A stretch of DNA of 64,000 bases from CAIQQQ01 sp037445025. Lineage in GTDB: Bacteria; Pseudomonadota; Alphaproteobacteria; Acetobacterales; Acetobacteraceae. This document shows, piece after piece, positions 46,101 to 51,162 of this stretch. The stretch's first letter is position 1, and each line of letters begins with the position of its first letter. Position numbers and translations under genes: made by a program. The DNA lies in NCBI GenBank assembly GCA_037445025.1, contig JBBILI010000021.1:1-64000 (forward strand), in the 5' to 3' direction. Under the pieces are notes generated by a model that was not told the DNA's origin, did not search any database, and saw nothing but the letters and a program-made list of their open reading frames with translations.

Positions 46101-46577
46101 GTGCATGGCGGCGGTGGTGGGCCGGTGACGCTGGGCGGCGGCGGGTCGGCCAACGCGACCGACACGGCAGCCGGCGCTGCCATCACGTGGGACCTGCTGC
46201 TCGGCTCTCACGCGACGTTCTACGGCGACGGCAGCACGGTGAACTCCACCGGGTCGTCGACCTACACCGTGAGCGGCTCCGGTGACGTGGTGACGGCGGC
46301 GGCGGGCGATACGGTCACGGATTCCGGGTATTCCCTGCTGGTCAAGGTCGGCTTCAGCACGGGCACGCTGTCGCTGGCGTCGTTCGGGTCGGATACGGCG
46401 GGGGTGATCGATCTGATGGGCGGTGCCGGTGGCTATGCCACGGCCAATGCGGCCTGGTCGGCGCTGGCCGATGACGGGCATGGCAACAGCAGCCTGGCGC
46501 TAGGGGCGAGCGGGAACGTTCAGCTGACCGGTGTGACGAAGGAGATGCTGTCGGCTGCCAATTTCAGGATTGGATGA
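34194..46577 (+). CDS. Giant repetitive secreted-type adhesin-like protein
   Basis: At least 4,127 residues, low in charge and rich in Gly, Thr, Ala, Ser and Leu, with almost no cysteine. Layout: N-terminal beta-solenoid-like region of ten ~240-residue super-repeats (34.6-41.5 kb) centred on (D/S)xETLDN; four to five ~118-residue choice-of-anchor-D-like repeats (42.6-44.3 kb); Ig-like segments (44.4-45.1 kb); five 87-residue repeats (45.17-46.3 kb); C-terminus GNVQLTGVTKEMLSAANFRI, like the uncleaved end of type I secretion substrates. There is no N-terminal signal peptide and no RTX nonapeptide. GTG 34194 is the first usual start, but TFQWKTTTSANWNVASDWNP-like coding sequence extends upstream to a TGA at 34119, so the true start may be a non-ATG codon (ATC 34143, behind GAAGGA). 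Role inferred: surface adhesion or matrix. Confidence 0.85.
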   Translation: MASDWNPGSAPNGSTADAVIAAPGLYTVTYNSLDNADLLDSVTIAAGDATLAVSALLTLGGSQHLLAVQAGTLALVGGDIQNATVSLTGGVASFANSDTLDHVTWQGRLSPGGGTTLVFKNGLTVTGVGGTGFGTIDLLSGSPILYELDSETLDNVAILMGGSSLIEGSGATGQSLTFEAHATVTQRSGSIQFADPTIVNLGTFNLSGGTVNLNTPLMNNGGLITLANNESVSVAGSLVNTGSINVAAYTTLTTGTLSGTGAITVGTGALLQVSNVGTAGLSGVSNSGTVVIGGTIGQSALNGISGSGLLDLTGTLNLAGGTLSLGAGVFANFREDGTIQNGTISQAAGTLALGSQATLAAAAVWGALSVTGTLRVSGGLTLTGASGLGIGTLDLSAGSRTMYVSDAETLDNVAILLGGYSDIVDIAAPLTLGTHGTLTQTSGFGYLDSYNSSGLFNNAGLIVTNGYSIIAAGATLANAGSIAVGSGFFEANNTLTNTGVISVAAGGTLVAGGTLLNTGTITVATGGTAQIAGLVGLATLAGLTGGGLIDVIGTLNLGGGTLNLGSGTFGNLRIDGTIENGTINQTGGTLQLGPNATLLNDTVLGTLIVGSPTYVTGGLVVETATGGLPGTIDMSSSSSTLHVTDSETLDNVTILLGRSANLVDNLGTLTLGTHATLSQVASLGYIDSFNQGGVFVNAGLIATNGHSLHAAGATLVNAGSIAIGSGTLQVYNTLNNTGAISIGAGGTLSVGAMPLNSGTIAVSAGGTVVLGGLVTTAELAGISGAGLVDITGTLNLAGGTLNLGTLSFGALRLDGVMSNGTLVEGAGSLSVGISATLTAMTVQGSLATTGLLYLSGGLTLETAAGGLPASLAIAAGAPVLVTDGETLDNMSILLGSGGQLAETSGGTLSLGSHATLTAAGGTTYLNYGYSGSAANAGSIVVSAGTFTEDATSLVNTGSIAITNALFYLQGATLTNTGSISVGAGGTLELPGTNGLFGSGSLSVAAGGTLEYNGGNITPSQLPAITGGGTLWKNGGTFDLGSGTLTLNPITGIGNLLIGNYATLQNGTIIESGGSLALQSYIATLSNVTVRGSLALTNNVTIDNALSVLSLDGTQPGTLDFTQTGGGVYFNTSTTLDNLTALLGSSDIFVNYGSETLTFGSNSTVTQSSGFAEFFGLSGDRVITKGVMALSGGTLLASVNAFENAGMLGLSNSESFSGSSTTTLTNDATGTISIGAYTTLSLTGSQSFSNAGKVMVGPLGGLMIGSGVTFTNAGTIALDPAGTFDLNASATLSALGAITGGGTLIVESGRTLNLGGGTLELGTGQSFATLRLNGGSVVNGTLKYDATGGLVNSGGTITATVSGSSAIGVQTTINVSENLAGGTLDIKSGSGTSNVLLSSGGTLANGTLKLESGVFTASYGTLSAMTVMGALTLNSNVASIRNGLTFQSVTGGLPGSLTLNGSSVLSALDAETLDNVGIVYSGNGVLASGTATLTLGSHATISQATPALASGALTGTGFTSQGLITASTGFTDGVASFANAGTIAVTGTGDFLANGTSLINSGLISIGTGGTFDLSTSVFSSTGTISIASGGTLNLNTAVTLASLGVIQAASGAVINIRSTLDVGGGTLDLLPGTAAGALVPTSTGTIRNATLKPDGNGVTLIGTLDNVTLLGAQSLTSSVAVKNGLVVETAAGGLPGALSLAGSNVALTVLDSETLDNFSITEIGNNNTISENGTGTLTLGSHATLTASAPINYYGIINGSTVVNRGLIQTTGLLYDNASSLVNVGSIVTSGMFVAQGSSFTNAGVLSISAGGTAELFSTALANTGSITVAAGGTLIVQGSYTLAQLGSIAVASGGVVDLNGTLNLGGGTLDVAPGTAFCNVVMGTGADIIGGTIKADGGTLALAGTLDGVTLLGSETLSSTLSVKDGLVVDTAAGAQPGTLTVGTQIILNVLDTETLDNMVIAGSGTLGGYGVMTLGSHASVLVNGPTGTGVINGSTTTNRGQIQVLTQLYGSAATFINAGTISVSPGGYFFEQSYTFANTGLLAIAAGGTTTISGAVGNFSNTGMITVASQGTLNMNGNATLAQLGSLTVASGGLIQLGGTLNLGGATLDIAAGNPFGNLVLNGDLVNGTLKADGGALTLGGTLDGVTLLGADTLTTTAYVKDGLVVETTAGGLPGTLTIASQAVLNVQDSETLDNIVIAGAGTLNGTGGLTLGSHATLIATAHAGATNVIGGGTVINRGQIQVLTSLYGSATNLTNAGTISVSSHGYFFEQSYTFANTGLLAIAVGGTTSVSGSVSSFSNTGTITVASQGTLLFNDNLTLAQIGSITVASGGLLQLAGTLDLGGGTIDMRPGTAFGNLSLSGTIKNGTLLQDGGTLAVNGGTLDGVKVVGTLTNTTGGSLYYKDGLTLSGPGSTQGTIDLQSTSAALSAIDTETLDNVTVLLGTGSSVTGNANLTIGTHALISAVHGAGAFTTYSGTLTNNGVISLSDGTISTAGQVFLNAGSLLLDSGFRVVTGGTFTNTGLIDATANSGTEALITTNGTLSNLAGGTLTGGTWEVDDGTTLDVQFGGTISTDAASITLSGPNSALMVYAPSPTNGYAAIETTLATIAATGTLSLLAGRSWAGSLAMTEAGLLQLGGGVFTEASLAIAATGTVLGYGTLAVGVTDAGRIEAHGGDLVLGGTLSGGAAVTIDAGATLELSADPSSAVVFNGLGARLKIDVPGASVFDLANVTAGDGLILAGVPASSAVTSGNTLTVTLQGSGTETFHMDPALTGIREGVTQDGAGNSSVVFYRKASAAGVPQSPLNIGQHHTGDYVYQSVTITNTAAADGYSEALDVSVTGISGAVGSVGSISLLAAGASSSAIAIGLLTASAGAETGQAVIVVQTDGTGTDANAALTLSTQTLNVTGSVYNYATASVGTASPIHFANHHVGDVVLQTVTLANAAAADGYSENLDASVASVTGGLSGQGSVSGLAAGASSTAITLALGTATAGAFSGTATLNLLSDGTGIDNLGTTVLTAQTIAATGTLYGYATASNVGSVNFGVVHVGSLASQALSLRNLAATGGYGENLDATIATATSGLSASGTVSGLAAGAASTALGVTLATATAGVISGSATLALASDGGSIDGLGITQLSGQTIAVTGTVYNVATASLLTASPIRFANHHVGDVVSQSVTLTNAAAAGGYSENLDASVASVTGGLSGQGSVSSLAAGASSTAITLALGTATAGAIAGTATLNLLSDGAGIDNLGTTVLTAQTIAATGTLYSYATASNVGSVNFGVVHVGSLASQALSLRNLAATDGYGENLDATIATATSGLSTSGTVSGLAAGAASTALGVTLATASSGVISGTATLALASDGTGIDGLGITQLTGQTIAVTGIVDSYAVGAFAKVSGAGTLQQTGSTSWVLNLGSIVTAATVNLGVLNAATGLADLLSGSLSVSGSGAFVNSGLANVGSLAAGAEDSAPTVTLQATNTGTYSETITFAGTGSNANYSGAVAADTLTVTGVVLSKPLITGISAGQTVIAGATLTPFATVAITDANVGQTETVTITPSASGRGTFTNLAGFVYNATAGSYTDTGTAAAVTAAIDALVFTPTASLTATTGFTLGVTDSDGVTATDSTTTVTASRTLDFPANTPNYGSGTGLTITLGANASLSFSGNANSFTLGTNDVLAPQGNTNTVAATAGDTIYLGAVSGDIFTGAGFDVSASAAASFSIGGTGAGASDLVTGGGATVSVLAGSAVQFYGDGYTITLNGTSTLAPSGNNNTITATGTDNIWLGVVTGDTITGAGFVAHVISGTSITIGGNGAGPSDLVAGTGGTIDVLANSTSTMYGDGNTITLGANSVLAPIGNNDMIAATSGNNIWLGPITGDTITGAGFAAHVVAGTSITVGGNGTGSTDFVAGAGATIDVQAGSTVTAYGDGNTIILGANATLAPQGNNDVITATTGDQIYLGGVVGETIDGAGFTVHGGGGGPVTLGGGGSANATDTAAGAAITWDLLLGSHATFYGDGSTVNSTGSSTYTVSGSGDVVTAAAGDTVTDSGYSLLVKVGFSTGTLSLASFGSDTAGVIDLMGGAGGYATANAAWSALADDGHGNSSLALGASGNVQLTGVTKEMLSAANFRIG
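34644..41510 (+). repeat. Ten ~240-residue super-repeats in the giant protein
   Basis: The codon run for ETLDN (or TTLDN) starts at 34644, 35415, 36132, 36846, 37590, 38601, 39330, 40056, 40770 and 41496. Spacings are 257, 239, 238, 248, 337, 243, 242, 238 and 242 codons. Between them recur LTLGSHATL, NTGxIxVAxGGTL, GTLNLGGGTLxLG and GLVVETAxGGLPGTL. Units 8 and 9 are most alike (FFEQSYTFANTGLLAIA in both). The 337-codon unit is the irregular one. Confidence 0.9.
42921..44336 (+). repeat. Near-identical 708-bp tandem duplication inside the giant gene
   Basis: Units 42921-43628 and 43629-44336 are the same length (236 codons) and nearly identical in protein, differing at roughly a tenth of positions or less. 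Each unit is itself two related halves of 119 and 117 codons with the shared theme GYxENLDAxxAxxTxGLS and GxVSxLAAGAxSTAxxxxLA. A more divergent related unit precedes them (from about 42600, NIGQHHTGDYVYQSVTITNT). The fold is probably a choice-of-anchor-D-type Ig domain. Confidence 0.92.
45174..46310 (+). repeat. Five 87-residue repeats near the C-terminus of the giant protein
   Basis: Equivalent codons (SGN, YGDG, YGDG, YGDG, YGDG) are at 45174, 45435, 45696, 45957 and 46221, giving spacings of 87, 87, 87 and 88 codons. Each unit has YGDGNTITLGANxxLAPxGN then NDxIxATxGDxIxLG, GxTITGAGF and ITxGGNG. The regular spacing suggests identical stacked modules before the C-terminal secretion-type tail. 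Confidence 0.9.
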
Positions 46578-46672
46578 TCCGGAGGTCCTGCGCCCCGAGG
46601 CTGGGCCATTCTCTCCGTGTGGTTCGGTAAAAGACGCTCCAGGCCCCTGAACCTCTCCTTTTTTAAAGAGAG

Positions 46673-46740
46673 CCGGCTGTCAAAAGGGGGCGGACACGCG
46701 GGTTGAAAAGCCCGCATGTCCGCGCCCTTTTGCCAGCCGG
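46673..46740. terminator. Long hairpin, probable terminator of the giant gene
   Basis: Arms 46681-46702 and 46711-46732 (22 bases, two mismatches, 8-base loop) are extended by CCGGCTG (46673-46679) and CAGCCGG (46734-46740). It begins 95 bases past the stop codon. No T-run follows, so its role as a terminator or RNA stabiliser is inferred from position. Confidence 0.55.
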
Positions 46741-46762
46741 CCAACGCTTAAACGATGGGTGT

Positions 46763-46803
46763 CCAGAGGCTCCGCCTCTGGCGGGTCCAGGGCAGAGCCC
46801 TGG
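46763..46803. repeat. Twin perfect hairpins CCAGAGGC/GCCTCTGG and CCAGGGC/GCCCTGG
   Basis: CCAGAGGC (46763-46770) pairs with GCCTCTGG (46774-46781) around TCC; CCAGGGC (46787-46793) pairs with GCCCTGG (46797-46803) around AGA. The pair, spaced by CGGGT, is a form I associate with dispersed intergenic repeats in Acetobacteraceae. It lies between two convergent genes. Confidence 0.75.
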
Positions 46804-46844
46804 CCTTGCTTTCTTCCTCTCCGCCCACCCGACCTCAAGCGGCC

Positions 46845-47213
46845 TCAGCTCTTGGTGGGCACCGGCTTCGCCGCAGCGCGGGCGGCGCGGGCGGTGGCGG
46901 CGGCGGTTTTCATGTCGTCGAGTGTGACGTAGCCTTTGGCGCCGCGGTCGATACTGGCGAAGTGCTTCACGACGCTGGTCATCTTGGCGGACTTTGCCTG
47001 GTCGAGCGTCAGATGGCCGTCATGTGTGGTGTTGGCCTCATGGAACCGCTGTTCCATCCGGCTGACGCGCGCCGGCTTGGTCGGTGTGACCGTTGGGGTA
47101 GCGGGAGCGGCTGTGGCCGGAGCCGGGGTCACTGGCGCCGGGGTCTGTGCCAGGGCGGCCTGGGACGCGATGAACAGCGACAGGGCTGCGAAAACGGGGA
47201 TCATGGGGCGCAT
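46845..47213 (-). CDS. Small exported EF-hand-like protein
   Basis: A 122-residue protein with signal peptide MRPMIPVFAALSLFIASQA and cleavage near ALAQ, then an Ala/Pro/Thr linker (about 24-53). Two degenerate EF-hand loops follow: NTTHDGHLTLDQ and DRGAKGYVTLDD. Neither has all calcium ligands: positions 1, 3, 5 and 12 are N-T-D-Q in the first and D-G-K-D in the second. Calcium binding is therefore doubtful. AAGGAA lies six bases upstream of the ATG at 47211-47213; an upstream ATG (47231) is in frame. Confidence 0.72.
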   Translation of the reverse strand: MRPMIPVFAALSLFIASQAALAQTPAPVTPAPATAAPATPTVTPTKPARVSRMEQRFHEANTTHDGHLTLDQAKSAKMTSVVKHFASIDRGAKGYVTLDDMKTAAATARAARAAAKPVPTKS

Positions 47214-47316
47214 GGGAGTTTCCTTGGTCATGGAATGTCCCTCTACGCCACCATGATTCACATCGGCCGCACCAGTTCGTGTCTTCGCGTTCAGGAATAC
47301 TGCGTAGTGTTCGGTC

Positions 47317-48384
47317 TCATGCGGCGAGCACGGTGCGGAACACGTCCAGCGCCTCGGCGATCCCTGCGGCATCGACATCCAGATGCGTGCAGGCGCGGCC
47401 GCGATACGGGCCCATGGACGAGACCATCACCCCGTGGTGGCGCAGCTGCAGGGCGATTTCGGCGGCGGTGCGGCCGGTGGCAGAGGTATCGAAGAACACC
47501 AGGTTGGTCTGCGGCATCTGCACCGTGATGCCTTCGATCTGCGCGAGGCCGCGGGCCAGGGCCGCCGCGTTGACGTGGTCCTCGGCCAGCCGTTCCACAT
47601 TGTGGTCGAGCGCGTACAGACACGCCGCCGCACAGATGCCGGCCTGGCGCAAGGCGCCGCCCAGCCGCTGCTTCCAGCGCCACGCCTTGTCGATGAACGC
47701 GGAACTGCCGCACAGCACGGCGCCGAGCGGCGCGCCGAGGCCCTTGGTGAAATCGAGCCACACGCTGTCATACCCCGCCACCATGTCCGACGGGGCGATG
47801 CCGGCGGCGACGGTGGCATTCAGCAGGCGGGCGCCGTCCATATGCGTGGACATGCCATGGGTGTGGGCGATCTCGGCCACCTCGCGCAGCGTATCCAGCG
47901 CCCACACGGTGCCGCCGCCGAGATTGGCGGTCTGCTCCACGGCCACCAGCGTCTGCGGCGGCGCATGGCGGGACGGCGACCAGATCGCAGCCCGCAGCGT
48001 CTCCGCTGTGTACTGGCCACCCTCGCCTTCCAACGGATTGATCTGGGCGCCGGCCAGCGCAGCCGCGCCGCCGCCTTCACTGGTCAGGATATGCGCGGTC
48101 TTGTGCGCCAGAATGGTATCGCCCGGCACGCAGTGCACCAGCATGGCGATCTGGTTGCACATCGTGCCACTGGGCAGGAACACGGCCGCCTCCGTCCCCA
48201 GCAGGGCCGCCATGCGGTCGCACAGTTCATCGATCGTGGGATCCAGCCCGCCCTGCTCATCGCCCATCTCGGCCACCATCATCGCCTCCTTCATGGCGGC
48301 GGAGGGGCGGGTCTGGGTGTCGGAGTAGAGATTGACCCGCACCGGCGGCATGCCGGGCAGCGGACGGGAGGGAGCATGCACCAT
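47317..48384 (-). CDS. ltaE: Low-specificity threonine aldolase family, PLP-dependent
   Basis: Cleaves threonine or allo-threonine to glycine and acetaldehyde. A 355-residue fold-type I PLP enzyme: YSDTQTRPSAAMKEAMMVAE at the start, PSGTMCNQIAMLVHC for phosphate and ring binding, the Asp of HMDGARLLNA, and the Schiff-base lysine in SVWLDFTKGLGAPLGAVLCG. The length fits the family. A related beta-hydroxyaspartate or phenylserine aldolase role cannot be excluded. It stands alone between convergent and co-directional neighbours; gap to the anti-sigma stop is 77 bases. Confidence 0.9.
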   Translation of the reverse strand: MVHAPSRPLPGMPPVRVNLYSDTQTRPSAAMKEAMMVAEMGDEQGGLDPTIDELCDRMAALLGTEAAVFLPSGTMCNQIAMLVHCVPGDTILAHKTAHILTSEGGGAAALAGAQINPLEGEGGQYTAETLRAAIWSPSRHAPPQTLVAVEQTANLGGGTVWALDTLREVAEIAHTHGMSTHMDGARLLNATVAAGIAPSDMVAGYDSVWLDFTKGLGAPLGAVLCGSSAFIDKAWRWKQRLGGALRQAGICAAACLYALDHNVERLAEDHVNAAALARGLAQIEGITVQMPQTNLVFFDTSATGRTAAEIALQLRHHGVMVSSMGPYRGRACTHLDVDAAGIAEALDVFRTVLAA

Positions 48385-48461
48385 GGGTCAGGGATCCTGT
48401 CGTGTTAAACCCTGAACGCAGCACACCCGATCCGGCAGGTCCAGTGCCCGCCGGACCGTCA

Positions 48462-49181
48462 TCAGGTGGGAGGTCCCGCCTCGGTCAGCCGGCCGATGAA
48501 CAGCACAGGGCCGGTCGGCAGCGCGCCAGGCGCCCCACCCGGCGGCTCCAGGCTGATCTCGATCAGCATGCCCGCCACCGGCTTCACCGCCGGCGTGGTG
48601 ATATGCACCGCCCCGGCCCCGCGCGGCACCAGGCCGAGGCTGGTCGGCGCCTTGGCCCCTGGCGGCAGCGCCCAGAGCTGCAGCACCCGGCCATCCGGCG
48701 GCGCCGTGTCGAGCGGGCCGCCGGTGGGCGCTCCCAGGGCCGCGAGCTGGATGCCACCACGCCGATCAACCTCGGCCGTCCAGGCGGTCTGCGTGCCACT
48801 GGTGACCAGCACTGTCATCATCCGCGGCGCCGCAGCACCTGGCAGGAACGCCACGCCGGCCAGCGCCGCTGCGGCCAGCGACGCGCCGACCGCCCAGCCC
48901 TGCCACAGCCGCAGGAACCGCGGACGCGCCGGACGCGCTGCCTGGGCCGGGCTGATATGCGCCTCGATCTGATCCCACAGCCCCGGCGGCGGCGCCTCGG
49001 GCGGCGCCAGCAGGCTGAGCGGCGCCAGCCGATCCTCCCACGCGGCCACCATCGCGGCCAGATCCGGATTCCCCGGCAGAGCCGCCTCGACCATCCGTGA
49101 CTGCCGCGCATCGAGCGTGCCCAGCACATATTCCCCGGCCAGCGCTGTCAGCTCGGCCGGGTCGGTGGGGAGCATGCTCAT
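48462..49181 (-). CDS. Anti-sigma factor, RskA-like
   Basis: A 239-residue single-pass membrane protein. The cytoplasmic N-terminal domain (1-90) starts with LTALAGEYVLGTLDARQSRM, the anti-sigma domain pattern that binds ECF factors; one membrane segment is at about 97-116 (VGASLAAAALAGVAFLPG); the rest is a periplasmic RskA-type domain ending LPTGPVLFIGRL. No zinc-binding HxxxCxxC is seen. ATGA overlap with the sigma gene indicates a matched pair. The signal sensed is unknown. Confidence 0.87.
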   Translation of the reverse strand: MSMLPTDPAELTALAGEYVLGTLDARQSRMVEAALPGNPDLAAMVAAWEDRLAPLSLLAPPEAPPPGLWDQIEAHISPAQAARPARPRFLRLWQGWAVGASLAAAALAGVAFLPGAAAPRMMTVLVTSGTQTAWTAEVDRRGGIQLAALGAPTGGPLDTAPPDGRVLQLWALPPGAKAPTSLGLVPRGAGAVHITTPAVKPVAGMLIEISLEPPGGAPGALPTGPVLFIGRLTEAGPPT

Positions 49182-49717
49182 GACAGGCACTCCCGCAGGC
49201 TCAGCAGACCTCGCCTGATCCAGGACTTCACCGTGCCCAGCGGCTGATCCAGCCTGGCTGCGATCTCCGGATGCGACAGCCCGTGCACGAAGGCCATCAC
49301 GATGCCCTCCCGGTTGGCCTGGGGCAGCTTCTGCAGACACTCGTGCAGCCGTGTCGATTCCTCGGATGCCTGCAGCCGGTCGAGCGCCTCCGGCTCCAGC
49401 ATCGTGTCGCCCAGCCCGGGATCGTCGGTCGGGATCTCCCGTCCGCGCGCGCGCGCCGCATCCAGGGCCGCGTGGCGCACGATGGAGGAGATCCACACCT
49501 GCCCCTCGCCCCGGCTGGGGTCGAACTGGCCGGCACGCTGCCAGATCTTCAGGAAGCTGTCCTGAAGCACATCAGCGGCGGCGGTGCGATCTCGCATGAT
49601 GGCCATGGCAATTCCAAACAGGCGTGTGGACTGCCTCACATAGATCGCCCGCAGCGCCGCACGGTCCCCCTGTGCCACCTGTCCGAGCAGATCCCCAAGA
49701 TCAGCCTCTGCCTGCAT
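49178..49717 (-). CDS. ECF sigma factor
   Basis: A 179-residue RNA polymerase sigma factor. Region 2: IRAIYVRQSTRLFGIAMAI-like helix 2.1, ADVLQDSFLKIWQRAGQFDP (2.2-2.3) and WISSIVRHAALDAARARGRE (2.4). Region 4: SHPEIAARLDQPLGTVKSWI then RRGLLSLRECL, the helix-turn-helix that reads the -35 box. Regions 1 and 3 are absent, as expected. It is locked between a COQ10-like gene (1-base overlap) and its anti-sigma (4-base overlap), so it would be transcribed with the pyruvate dehydrogenase genes unless it has an internal promoter. Confidence 0.93.
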   Translation of the reverse strand: MQAEADLGDLLGQVAQGDRAALRAIYVRQSTRLFGIAMAIMRDRTAAADVLQDSFLKIWQRAGQFDPSRGEGQVWISSIVRHAALDAARARGREIPTDDPGLGDTMLEPEALDRLQASEESTRLHECLQKLPQANREGIVMAFVHGLSHPEIAARLDQPLGTVKSWIRRGLLSLRECLS

Positions 49718-50196
49718 TACGCTCCGTCCGCCGCCGTGGATGCGGTCACCGAGACGGTGGCCTTCGGTGGACCATATACATCACGGCAGCGTTTCAGGAA
49801 GGCATTGACCATCCGCCGGACGGCCTCGTTGAACACAACGCCGATGGCAGACTGAAGAAGTTTCGAACGGAATTCGAAATCGACGAAGAAATCGACCTTG
49901 CAGCCCCGTGGATCTGGCGAGAACGTCCAGCTGTTGTTGAGGTAGCGGAACGGGCCGTTCTCGTAGCGCACCTTGATCAGGTCGGGCCGCTGCATGATCA
50001 CCCGGCTGGTGAAACTTTCGCGAAACGGCCCGAAGCCGATGGTGAGGTCCGCAACCTGCTCGGTCTCGCTGCGGCTGCGCACCTTGGCCGCCACGCACCA
50101 CGGCAGGAAGATCGAATACTTTCCCACATCGGCCACCAGGTCGAACAGCTGTGCCTGGCTGTAGGGGACGGTCTTGGTTTCGGCGTGTGTCGGCAT
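49717..50196 (-). CDS. COQ10/RatA-family START-domain protein (ubiquinone-binding)
   Basis: A 159-residue single START-like domain. It starts MPTHAETKTVPYSQAQLFDL with LVADVGKYSIFLPWCVAAKV, the VxDVxxYxxFLPWC pattern of COQ10-type proteins, and later FRYLNNSWTFSPDPRGCKVD and NAFLKRCRDVYG. COQ10 binds ubiquinone and supports its function in respiration. The ATG 50194-50196 is four bases after the lipA stop. The often-seen name RatA toxin for this fold is less apt in alphaproteobacteria. Confidence 0.88.
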   Translation of the reverse strand: MPTHAETKTVPYSQAQLFDLVADVGKYSIFLPWCVAAKVRSRSETEQVADLTIGFGPFRESFTSRVIMQRPDLIKVRYENGPFRYLNNSWTFSPDPRGCKVDFFVDFEFRSKLLQSAIGVVFNEAVRRMVNAFLKRCRDVYGPPKATVSVTASTAADGA

Positions 50197-50200
50197 CGGC

Positions 50201-51142
50201 TCAGGCAGCGTGCTGCGCCGCGCGAGCGGCCTTGAGGGCGGCGAAATCGGCGTCCGCATGATAAGAGCTGCGCGTGAGCGGCGTGGCAGACACCAGCAGG
50301 AACCCTTTCGCCCGGGCGACCGAGGCATAATCGGCAAACGCATCCGGGGTGACGAAGTCAGCCACCGCCGCATGCTTCACGGTGGGTTGAAGATACTGGC
50401 CAAGCGTTAAGAAATCGACATCGGCCACCCGCAGATCGTCCATCACCTGCATGATCTCAGGCTTGGTCTCGCCCAGCCCCACCATCAGGCCTGATTTGGT
50501 GAAGATGGAGGGGTCCTGCTCCTTCACCTGGCTCAGCAGCCGCAGCGACTGGAAATACCGCGCGCCAGGCCGGATTGTCGGGTATAGCCGCGGCACGGTC
50601 TCAAGGTTGTGGTTGAACACATCCGGCCGCGCCGCCACCACCACCTCGATCGCTCCGGGCTTGCGCAGGAAATCCGGCGTCAGCACCTCGATCGTCGTCC
50701 CCGGCGCGGCCATGCGCGTGGCGGAGATGACCGCTGCAAAATGCGCGGCCCCGCCGTCGGCCAGATCATCCCGATCGACGGAGGTGATGACGACATGGCG
50801 AAGACCAAGTCGCGCCACTGCATCCGCCACCCGGTTCGGCTCATCGCCATCCAGCGCGTCCGGCATTCCCGTGCGCACGTTGCAGAAACTGCAGGCGCGC
50901 GTGCAGGTGTCACCCATGATCATCATGGTGGCGTGGCGCTGGGACCAGCACTCCCCGATATTCGGGCATGCCGCCTCCTCGCACACGGTCACCAGCTTGT
51001 TGTCGCGCATCAGCTGACGGGTTTCGTGGTAGATTGGATGGTTCGGCGCCTTCACCCTGATCCAGTCAGGCTTACGCTGGATCGGGTTGTCCGGACGGTT
51101 GACCTTCTCCGGATGGCGAGCGTGATTCACTTCCAGGCGCAT
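50201..51142 (-). CDS. lipA: Lipoyl synthase
   Basis: A radical-SAM enzyme that inserts two sulfurs into protein-bound octanoyl groups. The 313-residue protein has the auxiliary-cluster motif CEEAACPNIGECW near residue 54, the radical-SAM motif CTRACSFCNVRTG (CxxxCxxC), and the C-terminal serine ligand region RSSYHAD. HATMMIMGDTCTRACSFC is the family signature. It lies 20 bases after lpdA; its product matures the lipoyl domains of E1-beta and E2 in the same transcript. Confidence 0.96.
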   Translation of the reverse strand: MRLEVNHARHPEKVNRPDNPIQRKPDWIRVKAPNHPIYHETRQLMRDNKLVTVCEEAACPNIGECWSQRHATMMIMGDTCTRACSFCNVRTGMPDALDGDEPNRVADAVARLGLRHVVITSVDRDDLADGGAAHFAAVISATRMAAPGTTIEVLTPDFLRKPGAIEVVVAARPDVFNHNLETVPRLYPTIRPGARYFQSLRLLSQVKEQDPSIFTKSGLMVGLGETKPEIMQVMDDLRVADVDFLTLGQYLQPTVKHAAVADFVTPDAFADYASVARAKGFLLVSATPLTRSSYHADADFAALKAARAAQHAA

Positions 51143-51162
51143 GACGGGCTTTCCACTTCGCC

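Larger units (their letters stand above)
46578..46844. other. Intergenic region with three hairpins after the giant gene
   Basis: No gene seen in these 267 bases. It holds a long imperfect hairpin and two short perfect ones, listed separately, between convergent genes. CTCTCC TTTTTTAAA GAGAG near 46653-46670 is a further small inverted repeat. Confidence 0.7.

Noticed and set aside
34644..46310. Regular repeats considered as a CRISPR-like array
   Set aside because: Repeat units are hundreds of bases long, in one coding frame and without spacers. They are protein modules.
41469..46481. A 1,670-codon open frame on the minus strand inside the giant gene
   Set aside because: It mirrors the repeats of the plus-strand gene, consists of biased Arg/Gly/Ala/Asp-rich sequence and has no domain or ribosome site. 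It is a by-product of GC-rich codons without TTA, CTA or TCA.
45174..46577. RTX toxin or haemolysin reading of the giant protein
   Set aside because: No GGxGxDxxx nonapeptides and no toxin domain are seen; only the C-terminal tail is like type I substrates.
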